Notes: a model not told the origin generated them from the sequence alone. A DNA stretch of 13,179 nt from VGEM01 sp033764265 (GCA_033764265.1 JANRJB010000387.1:1-13179), one strand, 5' to 3'; numbered from the stretch's first letter, positions 1-8,561 are shown. Program-made: numbers and translations.

Positions 1-1065
1 ACGCCTGAACTGGGCCTGACCGGGACCACGGAATCAACGCCGCATGGCCAGACGCGCAATCCGTGGGACCTGACCCGCACGGTCGGCGGTTCATCGGGCG
101 GGGCGGGCGCGGCCGTGGCCAGTGGCATCGTCGCCATGGCCAACGCCAGCGACGGCGCCGGCTCAATCCGTACGCCGGCCTCATGCTGCGGCGTGTTCGG
201 CCTGAAGCCGACCCGTGCCCGCGTGCCATTGGGGCCGGCCAAGGCCGAAAGCTGGAACGGGCTCGGCACCGTGCATGCCATCACCCGCAGCGTGCGCGAT
301 AACGCTCTCCTGCTCGACATATCCGCCGGCGCCGATCTCGGCGACCCCTACCAGACCGCACCGCCCGCGCGTTCGTTTCTGTCCGAAGTGGGCGCCGATC
401 CCGGCAAGCTGCGTATCGCGCTCATGCTCAAACCCACCTCAGGGACGCCGGTCGACGCCGAGTGCCTCGCCGCTGCGCGCGCGACGGCCAAGCTGTGCGC
501 CGAATTGGGCCATGTCGTCGAGGAGGCCCAGCCGCCGATCGACCATGACGCCGTCAACGCCGGCATCGTCGCCACCCTGGGCGTGGCGACGGCGCTGGCG
601 ATCGACGCGCGCGCCGAACGCGCGGGTCGCGCCGCCACACCCGAAGATGTCGAGCCGGTGACGTGGTACTTCTACCAGCAAGGCAAGCAGACCGACGCGC
701 TGGCCTATGCCAGGGCGCGCCAGGCGTTCGACCACGCCGGCCGCGCGATGGCGGATTTTCAGCGCACCTTCGATGTCGTCCTGAGCCCGACCCTGGCCCG
801 TCCGCCGGTCGAACTGGGCCTTCTCAGCCTGTCGCCGAAGGACTTCGACGCGTTCGTCGCGGCCGTCAGCACGTTCGGGCCGTTCACCGCGCTCGCCAAT
901 GTCTGCGGCCAGCCCGCCATGTCGGTGCCGTTGGCGTTCAGCGCCGACGGCCTGCCGATCGGCGTGATGTTCGCCGGGCGCATCGGCGCCGAAGGCACGC
1001 TGTACCGGCTCGCCGGCCAGCTCGAACTGGCGCGGCCCTGGTTCAACCGTCGCCCGCCGATCTGA
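1..1065 (+). CDS. Amidase signature family hydrolase (C-terminal part, 5' end outside window)
   Basis: Hydrolyses a carboxamide bond (amidase or Glu-tRNA amidotransferase A-like fold); the substrate cannot be read from sequence. The frame is open from base 1, giving 354 codons. The amidase signature is intact: GGSSGG at bases 85-102, then SDGAGSIRTPA, then GLKPTRARVP. In the Ser-cisSer-Lys triad the cis-Ser is codon 91-93 and the nucleophile Ser is codon 163-165. They are 24 residues apart, as in malonamidase E2 and FAAH. The catalytic Lys and roughly the first 130 residues lie upstream of the window. The C-terminal GQPAMSVPL and GLPIGVMFAGR blocks are typical of the family, so the end is complete. 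No signal peptide can be judged. It faces the TonB receptor gene tail to tail. The family call is firm; GatA is less likely because no gatB or gatC is next to it. Confidence 0.93.
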   Translation, partial: TPELGLTGTTESTPHGQTRNPWDLTRTVGGSSGGAGAAVASGIVAMANASDGAGSIRTPASCCGVFGLKPTRARVPLGPAKAESWNGLGTVHAITRSVRDNALLLDISAGADLGDPYQTAPPARSFLSEVGADPGKLRIALMLKPTSGTPVDAECLAAARATAKLCAELGHVVEEAQPPIDHDAVNAGIVATLGVATALAIDARAERAGRAATPEDVEPVTWYFYQQGKQTDALAYARARQAFDHAGRAMADFQRTFDVVLSPTLARPPVELGLLSLSPKDFDAFVAAVSTFGPFTALANVCGQPAMSVPLAFSADGLPIGVMFAGRIGAEGTLYRLAGQLELARPWFNRRPPI

Positions 1066-1080
1066 CCCGCCGTGCCGACC

Positions 1081-1117
1081 AAAGAAAAACGGCGCTTCCG
1101 GTAAGGGAAGCGCCGTT
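1081..1117 (-). terminator. Intrinsic terminator of the TonB-dependent receptor gene
   Basis: A perfect 12-bp inverted repeat, AACGGCGCTTCC (1088-1099) and GGAAGCGCCGTT (1106-1117), encloses a 6-nt loop. Read on the minus strand, the stem runs into TTTTTCTTT (1089-1081), the classic U-tract. It starts 36 nt after the receptor stop codon. On the plus strand no T-run follows, so it would end amidase transcription only weakly. Confidence 0.9.
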
Positions 1118-1153
1118 CGAGGTGATCGCGACGGGTGTCGCCGCGACAATCGG

Positions 1154-3631
1154 TTAGAAGTTCAGCGTGCCCTCCACGCCAATGCGACGGCGGGCCGCCG
1201 GGTGGATGAAGGCCCCGCCGAACTCGGCCGCCGGGATCACTTCTTCCAGGTGCTTGCTGTTGGTCAGGTTTTTCGCGAACGCGGTCAGCGACCACATTTC
1301 GGTTTCGAAGCCGACGCGCAGGTCGACAGTGGTGAAGCTGTCGCGCTCCTGGTTGCAGCCGTTCGACGGGAAGCCGAACAAGGTCGGGCGCGATTGGCAC
1401 TGGATCACGTGGAACCAGGTCGGTCCGACGGTGTTGAAGTCGGCCCGCGTCACCAGATCGATCTCGCCGGTGACCGGGGCGGTCAGCTGCGCGCCGTAGT
1501 TCAGCGTGTAATTGGCGGTGTAGGGCACCTTGTTGCCGACCGCGTCGGGGCGCGACAGCATTTTCTTGATCTTGCTGTCGAGCACGTTGCCGCCGGCGAA
1601 CACCGCCAGTTCGTCGAACACCTGCCAGTTCATGCCCAGCTCGGCGCCGTAGATTTCGGCGTCATCGATGTTGTTGACCACGCGCAACAGGCCGAACGGA
1701 CCGACGATGAACTCGAAGAACTGCTGCTGGTCCATGTCGACGTAGTAGGCCGCGCCGTTCAGCGTGAAGCGGTCGTCCATCAGGGTCGACTTGAAGCCCA
1801 CCTCAAACGCGCTGGATTTTTCTTCCTCGAAGCTGTCGAGGATACGCACGTTGGTGTTGAGCGGCTGGTTGATGAACAGGTTGACGGTGGCCGCCGAGCC
1901 CTGGCTGTTGAATCCGCCAGACTTGAAGCCGATGCCCCAGTTGGCGAACAGGGTCACATCGTCGGTGGCGTCGTAACTAAGGGCGACCTTGGGTTCCAGT
2001 TCGTCGAAGGTGCGCTTCTGCGGCGCGATCACGCCGGTCGGGTTGATGGCTGGGTTCAAGGCCGGGTTGAGCGGCGCGCCGCCGCGGAAAACGCCGTCGG
2101 CGACAAAATCGATGTAGGTGGTGCGCGCGGTGGTCGGAACCAGGCTCTTCACCTTGCGGCGTTCGCGGTCGTAGCGCAGCGCGAGCGAGGCTTCCAGGTC
2201 GGGCGTGACGTCGTAGGCCAGCTGGCCGAAGACCGCGAGCACCTGGCTGTCGTACTTGTCGTGCACCAACTGCTCGGTCGGATTGCTGCTGTTGGCCGGC
2301 AGGAACAGCTGCTGGATCACGCCTTGTCCCTTGTCGACACCGGTGTTGACGCCGACGCGGCGGTTGATGTCGAGCGCGTAGGCGCCCACCAGCCAGCGCA
2401 GGTCCTGATCGCCCGGCGAGGCGAAGCGGATTTCGGCGCTGATGTCGTCCTGGAAGCGTTCTTGGTACTGGGTGCCATCGCAGCCGGTCGGGGTATAGGC
2501 GCCAAGGATCGCGGCTTCCGGCGCGCCCGCGAACAGGATCTGCGGCGGCGCGAGAGTGTAGCCGCTGTTGAAGATCGCCGCCGTTGACGTGCGACAGAAC
2601 GGGTCGGCGTTGAAGAAGCCGAAAGCGCCCGATGTGCCGTCGGCGGTTAGGTCGTTCTCGATGTCGCTGTACAGCACCCACGCTGTCAGCGTGCCGGCAT
2701 TGAACTCGCTTTCGTATTTGGCCGACACTTCCAACGCCTGCTGGTCGTTGTCCGGGTCGATGTTGTTCTCGAAGGTGAACTGATGCTTGTTCACGTCCTC
2801 GTCGAACAGCGCGCCGTTGGGCAGGCCGAACTGGGTGAAGGCGGGCAGGTTGAACGCGGCGTTGAAGGTGATCGAGGCGGCGTGGACTTCGCCGTAGCGG
2901 GCCTTGATGTCCAGTTCGCCGTTCTCGGTGTCCCACAGCAAACGGCCATTGACGTTGTAGCCTTCGAAGTCGTCGACGTTCTTGCGGTTCAGGAACTTGT
3001 TGCGGAAGAAGCCGTCGGTCGAGCGATAATCGGCGCTCAGCTTGGCGTACAGGTTGCCGGACACCGGGCCCGACACGTAGCCGGCCGCGGTGTAGGTGTT
3101 GTCTTGGGCGTACGACACCTTGACGGTGCCCTCGAAGGTGTCGCTCGGCTTCTTGGTGGAGACGATGATCGCTCCGGCCGCGGCATTGCGGCCGTAGAGC
3201 GCGCCTTGTGGGCCCTTCAGGATTTCGATCTGCTGTAGGTCGGTGTATTCGCGATTGAACGCGGCCGGATTGGTCATCAGCACGCCGTCGATGATCAGGG
3301 CGAAGCTGTTTTCGGCGTCGCGGGCGCCGTTGATGCCGCGGATGTTGACCTGGGTATCGCCGACTTCAGCGGTGTCGACCAGGGTGACGCCGGGGGTCAG
3401 CGCGATGAAGTCGTGCGCGCGGGTGACGCCGGCGCGCTGCAGGGTGTCGGCGGTGATCGCGGTGATCGACGCCGGCACGTCGGTGATCGATTCAGCGCGC
3501 TGGCGGGCGGTGACGATAATTTCCTCGACCGGGCTTTGGGCCGTGGCGCTGGCCGGGGCCAACAGGGCCGCGCCGGCAGACATCAACAGGGCCGTTTTCA
3601 GGTGTCCGGTCTTCTTGGCGAGAATGCTCAC
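1154..3631 (-). CDS. TonB-dependent outer-membrane receptor
   Basis: A 22-strand beta-barrel transporter that uses TonB/ExbBD energy to import a ligand across the outer membrane; the ligand is unknown. I choose a GTG start at 3631 (825 aa): GGGAG sits 8 nt upstream and translation gives a clean signal peptide (VSILAKKTGHLKTALLMSAG...SATA, cut near residue 31). Reading upstream to an ATG at 3781 adds 50 residues without signal character. The TonB box EEIIVTA is at residues 36-42. The plug follows, with NIRGI, DGVLMTNP, LKGPQGALYGRNAAAGAI. The barrel ends in GVEGTLNF with the terminal Phe needed for BAM assembly. Two cysteine pairs (in DPFCRT...PTGCDG and IQCQS...NGCNQ) suggest disulfide-bridged extracellular loops. 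Full family length. It is divergent from the M14 peptidase gene and has its own terminator. Confidence 0.95.
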   Translation of the reverse strand: MSILAKKTGHLKTALLMSAGAALLAPASATAQSPVEEIIVTARQRAESITDVPASITAITADTLQRAGVTRAHDFIALTPGVTLVDTAEVGDTQVNIRGINGARDAENSFALIIDGVLMTNPAAFNREYTDLQQIEILKGPQGALYGRNAAAGAIIVSTKKPSDTFEGTVKVSYAQDNTYTAAGYVSGPVSGNLYAKLSADYRSTDGFFRNKFLNRKNVDDFEGYNVNGRLLWDTENGELDIKARYGEVHAASITFNAAFNLPAFTQFGLPNGALFDEDVNKHQFTFENNIDPDNDQQALEVSAKYESEFNAGTLTAWVLYSDIENDLTADGTSGAFGFFNADPFCRTSTAAIFNSGYTLAPPQILFAGAPEAAILGAYTPTGCDGTQYQERFQDDISAEIRFASPGDQDLRWLVGAYALDINRRVGVNTGVDKGQGVIQQLFLPANSSNPTEQLVHDKYDSQVLAVFGQLAYDVTPDLEASLALRYDRERRKVKSLVPTTARTTYIDFVADGVFRGGAPLNPALNPAINPTGVIAPQKRTFDELEPKVALSYDATDDVTLFANWGIGFKSGGFNSQGSAATVNLFINQPLNTNVRILDSFEEEKSSAFEVGFKSTLMDDRFTLNGAAYYVDMDQQQFFEFIVGPFGLLRVVNNIDDAEIYGAELGMNWQVFDELAVFAGGNVLDSKIKKMLSRPDAVGNKVPYTANYTLNYGAQLTAPVTGEIDLVTRADFNTVGPTWFHVIQCQSRPTLFGFPSNGCNQERDSFTTVDLRVGFETEMWSLTAFAKNLTNSKHLEEVIPAAEFGGAFIHPAARRRIGVEGTLNF

Positions 3632-3901
3632 GATACGTACTCCCGTTGGGGATTGAAGTTGGGTTCCACGGCGGCTTCCGCCTCTAGGTTGTTGGGCGGG
3701 CGGATGTGGGTGGTTGCCGATTACAGCCCGATCCTGCGAAGCGGGTCGCGTCGTCGGCGCCAAACTAGTCAAAAGGTGCATGATTACAACGCGGAAACCC
3801 GGTTCGCCGGTGGCGCCGGTTGCAATAGTCTTCTAGTGTTGCGGAGCTGTCACACTTGGGCCCTGCAGCGCCTGCGGCGCGGCAACTGGATGGGGATCGG
3901 C
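3632..3901. promoter_or_regulatory. Divergent intergenic region between receptor and M14 peptidase genes
   Basis: This 270-bp gap must carry promoters in both directions. I see two minus-strand TGTAAT hexamers (3725-3720 and 3788-3783), each one base from the -10 consensus, but neither has a good -35 at the right distance. A short GGCGG-ctt-CCGCC hairpin lies in the likely receptor leader near 3670-3685. A second, GCGCC-tgc-GGCGC, lies at about 3869-3881 ahead of the peptidase start. I found no riboswitch consensus. Confidence 0.3.
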
Positions 3902-6553
3902 ATGGCTATCTGGAAATTTTCTGTCGCCCTGGTCGCGGCGGGGTTTGCCGCCAGCGCGGCGAGCGCCGCCGAGCCGGTGTCGTACTACCTGCCGGCCGAC
4001 GAGGCCTACGATCCCGATATCCCGACGCCCGAAGCGTTTATGGGCCATGCCATCGGCGCATTTGTCGTGCGCCCCGACATCGTCGTGGCCTACGCGCGCG
4101 AGCTCGACCGGCTCTCGGAACGCATCACCAGCGAGGTGATCGGGTATTCGCATGAAATGCGCCCGATCGTCGCCTTGACCGTCACCTCGCCCGACAATCA
4201 CGCGCGGCTCGACGCGATCCGCGCGCGCCACCTGACGCTGAGCGACCCCACCGCCGATGCCGACATCGCCGCGGACATGCCGGTGGTGACCTGGATGGGC
4301 TTCGGCGTGCACGGCGACGAGATCAGTTCGATGGATGCCGCCATGCTGGCGATGTACCACCTAACCGCGGCCAGCAGCGACACCGTCGCCACGCAACTGT
4401 CGAACTCGGTGATCCTGCTGCTGCCCAACCTGAATCCCGACGGGTTCGGCCGCGCCGCGCAGTGGGTCAACATGCATGTCGGCAAAGCGTTGGTGACCGA
4501 CGACCAGAGTCGCGAGCACGCGCCCGGCTGGCCGCGCGGTCGTGGCAATCATTATTGGTTCGATTTGAACCGTCAGTGGATCGTGCAGACGCAGCCCGAG
4601 CCTCAGGCCTGGTTGGCGCTGTTCAAGCGCTGGAAGCCCAGCCTGGCGGTCGACTTTCATGAAATGAACGCCGATAGCACGTACTTCTTCAGCCCCGGCA
4701 TCGCCACCCAGGTCAACCCGTACATCGGCGCACGCACGCGCGAACTGCAGAAGGCCATCGCCGGGCGTTTCGCGGCGACCCTGGACGAGGACCGCGAGTT
4801 CTATTTCTCCGAGGAGTTCTTCGACGAGTTTAATCCGTCGATGGGCAGCAATTTCCCGGCCATCAATGGCGCGGTCGGCTTCCTGTTCGAAAATCGCGGC
4901 TTCGTCGGCCGCGCGGTCGAGAACGAGACCGGCACCGTCACGCTGGATGCGCGCATTCGCCGCCATCTGCGCATGGCGCTGGCCACCGTGGCCGCGGCGG
5001 CCGACAACCGCGAGACCCTGCATCGCCATCAGCAGCAGTTCTGGACCGAATCGATGGCCATGGCGCGCGGCCAGCGCACCCAGGCCTATGTGTTCGCCGC
5101 GCCCGGCGATCCGGTGCGCGCGCACCTGTTCCTGGAGATGCTGGCCCGCCACGAAATCCGCGCTTACCCCGCCTCGCGCGATATTCGCGCCGGCGAGCGC
5201 GTATTCGCGGCGGCCGAAACCTACGTGGTGCCGCTGGCCCAGCCGCAGTACCGCGTGATCCAGAACATCTTCGAAACCCGCACACAATTCGACGACGTGG
5301 TGTTCTACGACGTTTCCACCTGGAACGTGGCGCTGGCTTATGGGCTCGATGTCGCCGCCCTGCAAAGCGCACCGCTCGACGGCATGGCCGGCAAACCGCT
5401 GACGCCCGCGTTCCCAGCGGCCGCGCCGCCGCCGTCGTCGACCTATGCCTACGCCTTCGCGTGGGACGGCCTGTATGCGCCGCGCGCGGTTGGGCGGATT
5501 TTGGGCGCCGGCGGACGGGCGCGGGTGGCGACCGAAGGCTTTACCGCGGTGACCTCGGCCGGACCGCGCAAGTTCGACGCCGGCGCGATCGTCGTGCCGG
5601 TGGGCGAGGACCAGCCGCTGTCGGGCGAAGCACTGCATGCGTTGATGGTGCAGATCGCCTCGGCCGACGGTGTCCCGGTCAGCGCGGTGCCGACCGGCAG
5701 CACCGGCGAAGGGCGCGACCTGGGCTCGAACCTCGTCATTCCGCTCGAGATGCCCAAGCCGGTTCTGGTCACCGGCGACAGCATGCGCGTCTACGACGCA
5801 GGCGAACTGTGGTACCTGCTGGACCGCGTCGCCGAGGTGCCGACCAGCATGCGCGACGCGGGCGCGTTCCGCACCGCTGACCTGCGCAAGTACACGCACA
5901 TCATCGCGTCTGACGGCGGCTACGGCGGCTGGGGCGAGGACGTGGCGAAGTCCATCGACGCCTGGGTGCGCGCGGGCGGCGTGTTCATCGGCACCAAACG
6001 CGCGGCGTTGTGGGCGATCAAGAATGGTCTCGTGAAGACCGAGATCGTCGACGACAAGGCCGACGCCGGCCTGGATCCGCTGGTCATCGGTGTCGAAGTG
6101 GGCGAAGCCAAGGGCGGCCCGCCGCCGCGCCGCGCATATGGCGAGAAAGAGTCCATCGAAGCCGCCAAACGCATCCGCGGCGCGATTTTTCCCGCCGTCA
6201 TCGACCCGACGCATCCGATCGGCTTCGGTTACCGGTCCGATCGATTGGCGGTGTTCCGCGATTCACGCATCATCCTGGCGCGGCCATCCAATCCGTTCGC
6301 CACCGTCGTCGGCTACACCGACGCCGCGCACCTGTCGGGGTTTGTCGCCGAGGAGAACTTGAAGAAGCTGCCCGGCACGGCGGCGGTGATCGCCGAACGG
6401 CGCGGGCGCGGCAGCGTGATCCTGTTCGCCGACGACCCGTTCTTCCGCGCCTACTGGCACGGCACCGGCAAGATGGTGCTGAACGCGCTGTACTTCGGCC
6501 GCACATTCATGCCGGAAGGCCAGCGCATCTTCGGCGAACACGCCGAAGAATAG
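3902..6553 (+). CDS. Secreted M14-family zinc carboxypeptidase with C-terminal glutamine-amidotransferase-like domain
   Basis: Predicted periplasmic or secreted metallopeptidase that trims residues from peptides or peptidoglycan-type substrates. I start at ATG 3902 (883 aa) because GGGGA lies 5 nt upstream; ATG 3890 is in frame but lacks a ribosome binding site. The signal peptide is MAIWKFSVALVAAGFAASAASAA. The M14 centre is complete: zinc ligands H137 and E140 in HGDE, and H253 in DFHE; substrate-binding N223-R224; catalytic Glu most likely E330 in LFENRG. From about residue 617 (MPKPVLVTGD) to 720, with ASDGGYGGWGED and AGGVFIGTKR, the fold resembles a class I glutamine amidotransferase-like domain. 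I see no obvious catalytic cysteine there, so it is probably structural or binding. This two-domain layout and length match large bacterial M14 proteins. It ends 43 bp from the convergent TRAP gene. Confidence 0.9.
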   Translation: MAIWKFSVALVAAGFAASAASAAEPVSYYLPADEAYDPDIPTPEAFMGHAIGAFVVRPDIVVAYARELDRLSERITSEVIGYSHEMRPIVALTVTSPDNHARLDAIRARHLTLSDPTADADIAADMPVVTWMGFGVHGDEISSMDAAMLAMYHLTAASSDTVATQLSNSVILLLPNLNPDGFGRAAQWVNMHVGKALVTDDQSREHAPGWPRGRGNHYWFDLNRQWIVQTQPEPQAWLALFKRWKPSLAVDFHEMNADSTYFFSPGIATQVNPYIGARTRELQKAIAGRFAATLDEDREFYFSEEFFDEFNPSMGSNFPAINGAVGFLFENRGFVGRAVENETGTVTLDARIRRHLRMALATVAAAADNRETLHRHQQQFWTESMAMARGQRTQAYVFAAPGDPVRAHLFLEMLARHEIRAYPASRDIRAGERVFAAAETYVVPLAQPQYRVIQNIFETRTQFDDVVFYDVSTWNVALAYGLDVAALQSAPLDGMAGKPLTPAFPAAAPPPSSTYAYAFAWDGLYAPRAVGRILGAGGRARVATEGFTAVTSAGPRKFDAGAIVVPVGEDQPLSGEALHALMVQIASADGVPVSAVPTGSTGEGRDLGSNLVIPLEMPKPVLVTGDSMRVYDAGELWYLLDRVAEVPTSMRDAGAFRTADLRKYTHIIASDGGYGGWGEDVAKSIDAWVRAGGVFIGTKRAALWAIKNGLVKTEIVDDKADAGLDPLVIGVEVGEAKGGPPPRRAYGEKESIEAAKRIRGAIFPAVIDPTHPIGFGYRSDRLAVFRDSRIILARPSNPFATVVGYTDAAHLSGFVAEENLKKLPGTAAVIAERRGRGSVILFADDPFFRAYWHGTGKMVLNALYFGRTFMPEGQRIFGEHAEE

Positions 6554-6596
6554 GCCTCGACCGAAACCGCCGGGAAACCGATCACCGCCGCCGGTG
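6554..6596. other. Short convergent gap between M14 and TRAP genes
   Basis: These 43 bp separate two convergent stop codons. A possible 7-bp CCGCCGG/CCGGCGG stem reaches into the end of the TRAP gene, but there is no T-run on either strand. I see no clear intrinsic terminator; the two transcripts may overlap or end by Rho. Confidence 0.35.
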
Positions 6597-7622
6597 TCAC
6601 TGGCCGCCGGCGGGCGTTGGCCTCGACTGCGCCGCCATCGCTTGGCGGCCCGCGGCGATGGCGTCCAGCAGGTCCTGGCTGCGTCCGCCGATATCTTTCA
6701 CCAATTGCGCGTTGACCCCCGCGGTGGCCGCGACCCAAGCTGCGCGCTGTTCGGGCGACAGCGTGTAGGCCGTGAAGCCCAGCTCCGTCTGCCGGGCGAG
6801 CGCGTCGTCGACCATGCCGCGAATGATGGCGCGGATCTCGGCGTTGCCGGCGAAGCCGTCGGCCACTAGCGTTCGCTGGGCCTCGGGCAGCCGGTCGAGC
6901 CAGGCTTTGTTGGCCACCAGCAGATTGCCGAGGAACGTGTACTCCACCATGGTGAAGTGCGGCGCTTCGGGCGTCAGTCCGGTCTGGGCGTAGGCGATGG
7001 TCGGCGTGATGCCGCCCTGGATCAGGCCGGTCTGCAGGGCCGGAATGACGTCGGGGCTGGGCAGGTAGATCACGTCGGCGCCGACCGCCTCCAGGAACAG
7101 CTTGGCCGCCATGTCCTGCGACACGCGGATGGCCACGCCTCTGGCGTCGGCCGGCTTCAGCAGAGGCTTCTTGGCGTAGATGTTGAGCGGCCCCAACTCG
7201 ATCCAGCGCAGCGCGACCAGATCCTTCTCAGCGGCCAGGGCGTTGATCTTGGGAATGACATAGCGCTCGTGGATGAAATCGAACTCGGCCGTGGAGTTGT
7301 AGAGGTACGGCCCGCTGAGCAGACCCAGTTCGGGAATGATGCTCGACAGCACCAGTGTCGACAGCGAGGCGACGTTGATGCGGCCGCGGCGCAGCGAGGT
7401 CAGCACCTGTTCCTCGGCGCCGCCCTCGCCGTGAATGAGCATGTTGGGTGCCAGCGAACCTCCGGAGTTTTCCTTCAAGCGCTTGGCGTAGTCCTTGAAG
7501 ATCACCTCGCTGGGCGAGCCGGGAATGACATAGGCCCCGACCGTGACTTCGGTGGGCTTTTGCGCCGCGGCGGCATGCCACAGAACGACGGACGCCGCCG
7601 CAATCAGAATACCGCGAAACAT
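6597..7622 (-). CDS. TRAP transporter solute-binding protein, DctP family
   Basis: Periplasmic substrate-binding protein of a tripartite ATP-independent transporter, expected to capture an organic acid or similar ligand and pass it to a DctQM permease. The start ATG 7622 gives 341 aa with signal peptide MFRGILIAAASVVLWHAAAA, cut before QKPTEV. An earlier in-frame ATG at 7694 would lie inside the hydrolase gene and bury the signal peptide. Family features include the lobe-linking segment GVAIRVS, whose Arg corresponds to the carboxylate-binding Arg, then LPSPDVIPALQTGLIQGG, and the C-terminal TLSPEQRAAW helix region. The length is normal. No DctQ or DctM gene is within the window. The gap to the upstream hydrolase stop is one base (TAG-C-ATG) with only a weak ribosome binding site, so translation is probably coupled to the hydrolase. 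Confidence 0.9.
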   Translation of the reverse strand: MFRGILIAAASVVLWHAAAAQKPTEVTVGAYVIPGSPSEVIFKDYAKRLKENSGGSLAPNMLIHGEGGAEEQVLTSLRRGRINVASLSTLVLSSIIPELGLLSGPYLYNSTAEFDFIHERYVIPKINALAAEKDLVALRWIELGPLNIYAKKPLLKPADARGVAIRVSQDMAAKLFLEAVGADVIYLPSPDVIPALQTGLIQGGITPTIAYAQTGLTPEAPHFTMVEYTFLGNLLVANKAWLDRLPEAQRTLVADGFAGNAEIRAIIRGMVDDALARQTELGFTAYTLSPEQRAAWVAATAGVNAQLVKDIGGRSQDLLDAIAAGRQAMAAQSRPTPAGGQ

Positions 7623-7623
7623 G

Positions 7624-8529
7624 CTACTTCGCCGGCGCATCGAGCCACGCGCGCAGGTGCTTGGCGTAATCCATCGGTCCGGTGTCGAACACATCGCGGG
7701 TCACGCCCGGAATCTCGATCAGCGTGGCATTGGGCAGCAGGTCGCGTTTCACCGCGCGGGTTTCGTTCAGCAGCATTTCGTGAGGCTGCAGCAACAACAC
7801 GGGTTGGCTGATCCTGGGCAGCCGGTCCTCAGGCACATAGCTCCACACCGCATTGTAGGCGAACCACGACTTGTTGAGCGAGCGCACGTCATCCAGGAAA
7901 ATGCGCGCGGCCCGCTCGATGGGAATGCCGGGGGTGCGGCTGTTGACCACCGAGTACCAGCGCCGCACGACGAAGCTTGCGTCTTCAGGAATGACGCCGT
8001 CGCGCGGCAGGCCATCGTAGATTTGCTTGCGGCGTTCGACGCTGTAATAGCCGACGCCCGACATGACCACACGGCGCACCAATTCGGGGTGCGCCACCGC
8101 CAATTCGGCGGCGATATAGGCACCGGTGTGGAAACCGAACACGTCGACCTGGCGGCCGCGCTTGCCGTAACCCAGGGCTTTCAAGGCGTCGGCCATCGAA
8201 CCGGCCAGATCGCTCATGCTGGGGGCCTCGGCCGGGCGGTCCGACATGCCATAGCCCGGCGTGTCGAAGGCCAGTACCAACCTGTCCTTGCCCATCTCGC
8301 TGGTCAGCGGCTCGAACTCAACGGCGGATTTCGGGTTCTGGTGGAAAAACGCCATCGGCGTTGTCTTGCCGGGTCCGCCGGCCGGCTCGAAACTGTAATA
8401 GTGGATCTGGCCGAAACGGTTTTCGGCATAGCCGCGCTTGGCCACCACGCCGTCCGCGGCGAGCGCCGAAGTGCCAAGAGCCGACGTCATGGCGGCTGCC
8501 AAGATCGTCGCGCGCGAGATCAGAGTCAT
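7624..8529 (-). CDS. Exported alpha/beta-hydrolase-fold protein with atypical nucleophile elbow (GFHTG)
   Basis: 301 aa, start ATG 8529 with a strong GGGGAGG ribosome binding site about 5 nt upstream. The N-terminus MTLISRATILAAAMTSALGTSALA is a signal peptide, placing it in the periplasm. The fold is recognisable: AFFHQNPKS at the oxyanion strand, LAFDTPGYGMSDRP, elbow VFGFHTGAYIAAELAVAHPE, then VLLLQPHE and LIEIPG. The residue that is normally Ser in G-x-S-x-G is H134, confirmed by codon CAC. The usual catalytic His after IPG is R278 (IPGVTRD). The Ser-His pair of a standard esterase is therefore missing. From memory, a subgroup with HQ-P-S and G-x-HTG motifs exists; I cannot confirm its chemistry. 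It may be a binding protein or use other residues. It precedes the TRAP binding protein by one base, so the two are very likely co-expressed. Confidence 0.85.
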   Translation of the reverse strand: MTLISRATILAAAMTSALGTSALAADGVVAKRGYAENRFGQIHYYSFEPAGGPGKTTPMAFFHQNPKSAVEFEPLTSEMGKDRLVLAFDTPGYGMSDRPAEAPSMSDLAGSMADALKALGYGKRGRQVDVFGFHTGAYIAAELAVAHPELVRRVVMSGVGYYSVERRKQIYDGLPRDGVIPEDASFVVRRWYSVVNSRTPGIPIERAARIFLDDVRSLNKSWFAYNAVWSYVPEDRLPRISQPVLLLQPHEMLLNETRAVKRDLLPNATLIEIPGVTRDVFDTGPMDYAKHLRAWLDAPAK

Positions 8530-8534
8530 GTGTG

Positions 8535-8561
8535 CCTCCCCGGAAAGAGGAGGGGACTATA
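8535..8561 (-). promoter_or_regulatory. Candidate -10 box and SD-pairing leader of the hydrolase/TRAP operon
   Basis: On the minus strand TATAGT (8561-8556) resembles a -10 hexamer about 27 nt before the start codon; no good -35 is visible at 16-18 bp. In the short leader, CCTCC (8553-8549) can pair with the GGAGG of the ribosome binding site (8539-8535). That would form a small hairpin hiding the Shine-Dalgarno sequence. Both are weak, single-site readings. Confidence 0.3.

Noticed and set aside
1202..2587. A 461-codon plus-strand frame
   Set aside because: Antisense to the TonB receptor barrel. Its composition (Val, Gly, Arg, His-rich) is typical of a shadow frame, and it has no signal or motif.
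3719..3788. GATTACA repeated at 3719-3725 and 3782-3788
   Set aside because: A 7-base match in 270 bp with no further shared sequence may be chance. I note it only as two possible minus-strand -10 hexamers.
3413..3901. Upstream extension of the M14 peptidase frame
   Set aside because: It would overlap the start of the TonB receptor gene and place the signal peptide internally. ATG 3902 has a good SD.
4361..6214. A 617-codon open frame on the minus strand
   Set aside because: It is antisense to the M14 peptidase, whose catalytic motifs are intact. The product is His/Arg/Gly-rich with no domain I recognise, as expected for the mirror frame of GC-rich coding DNA.
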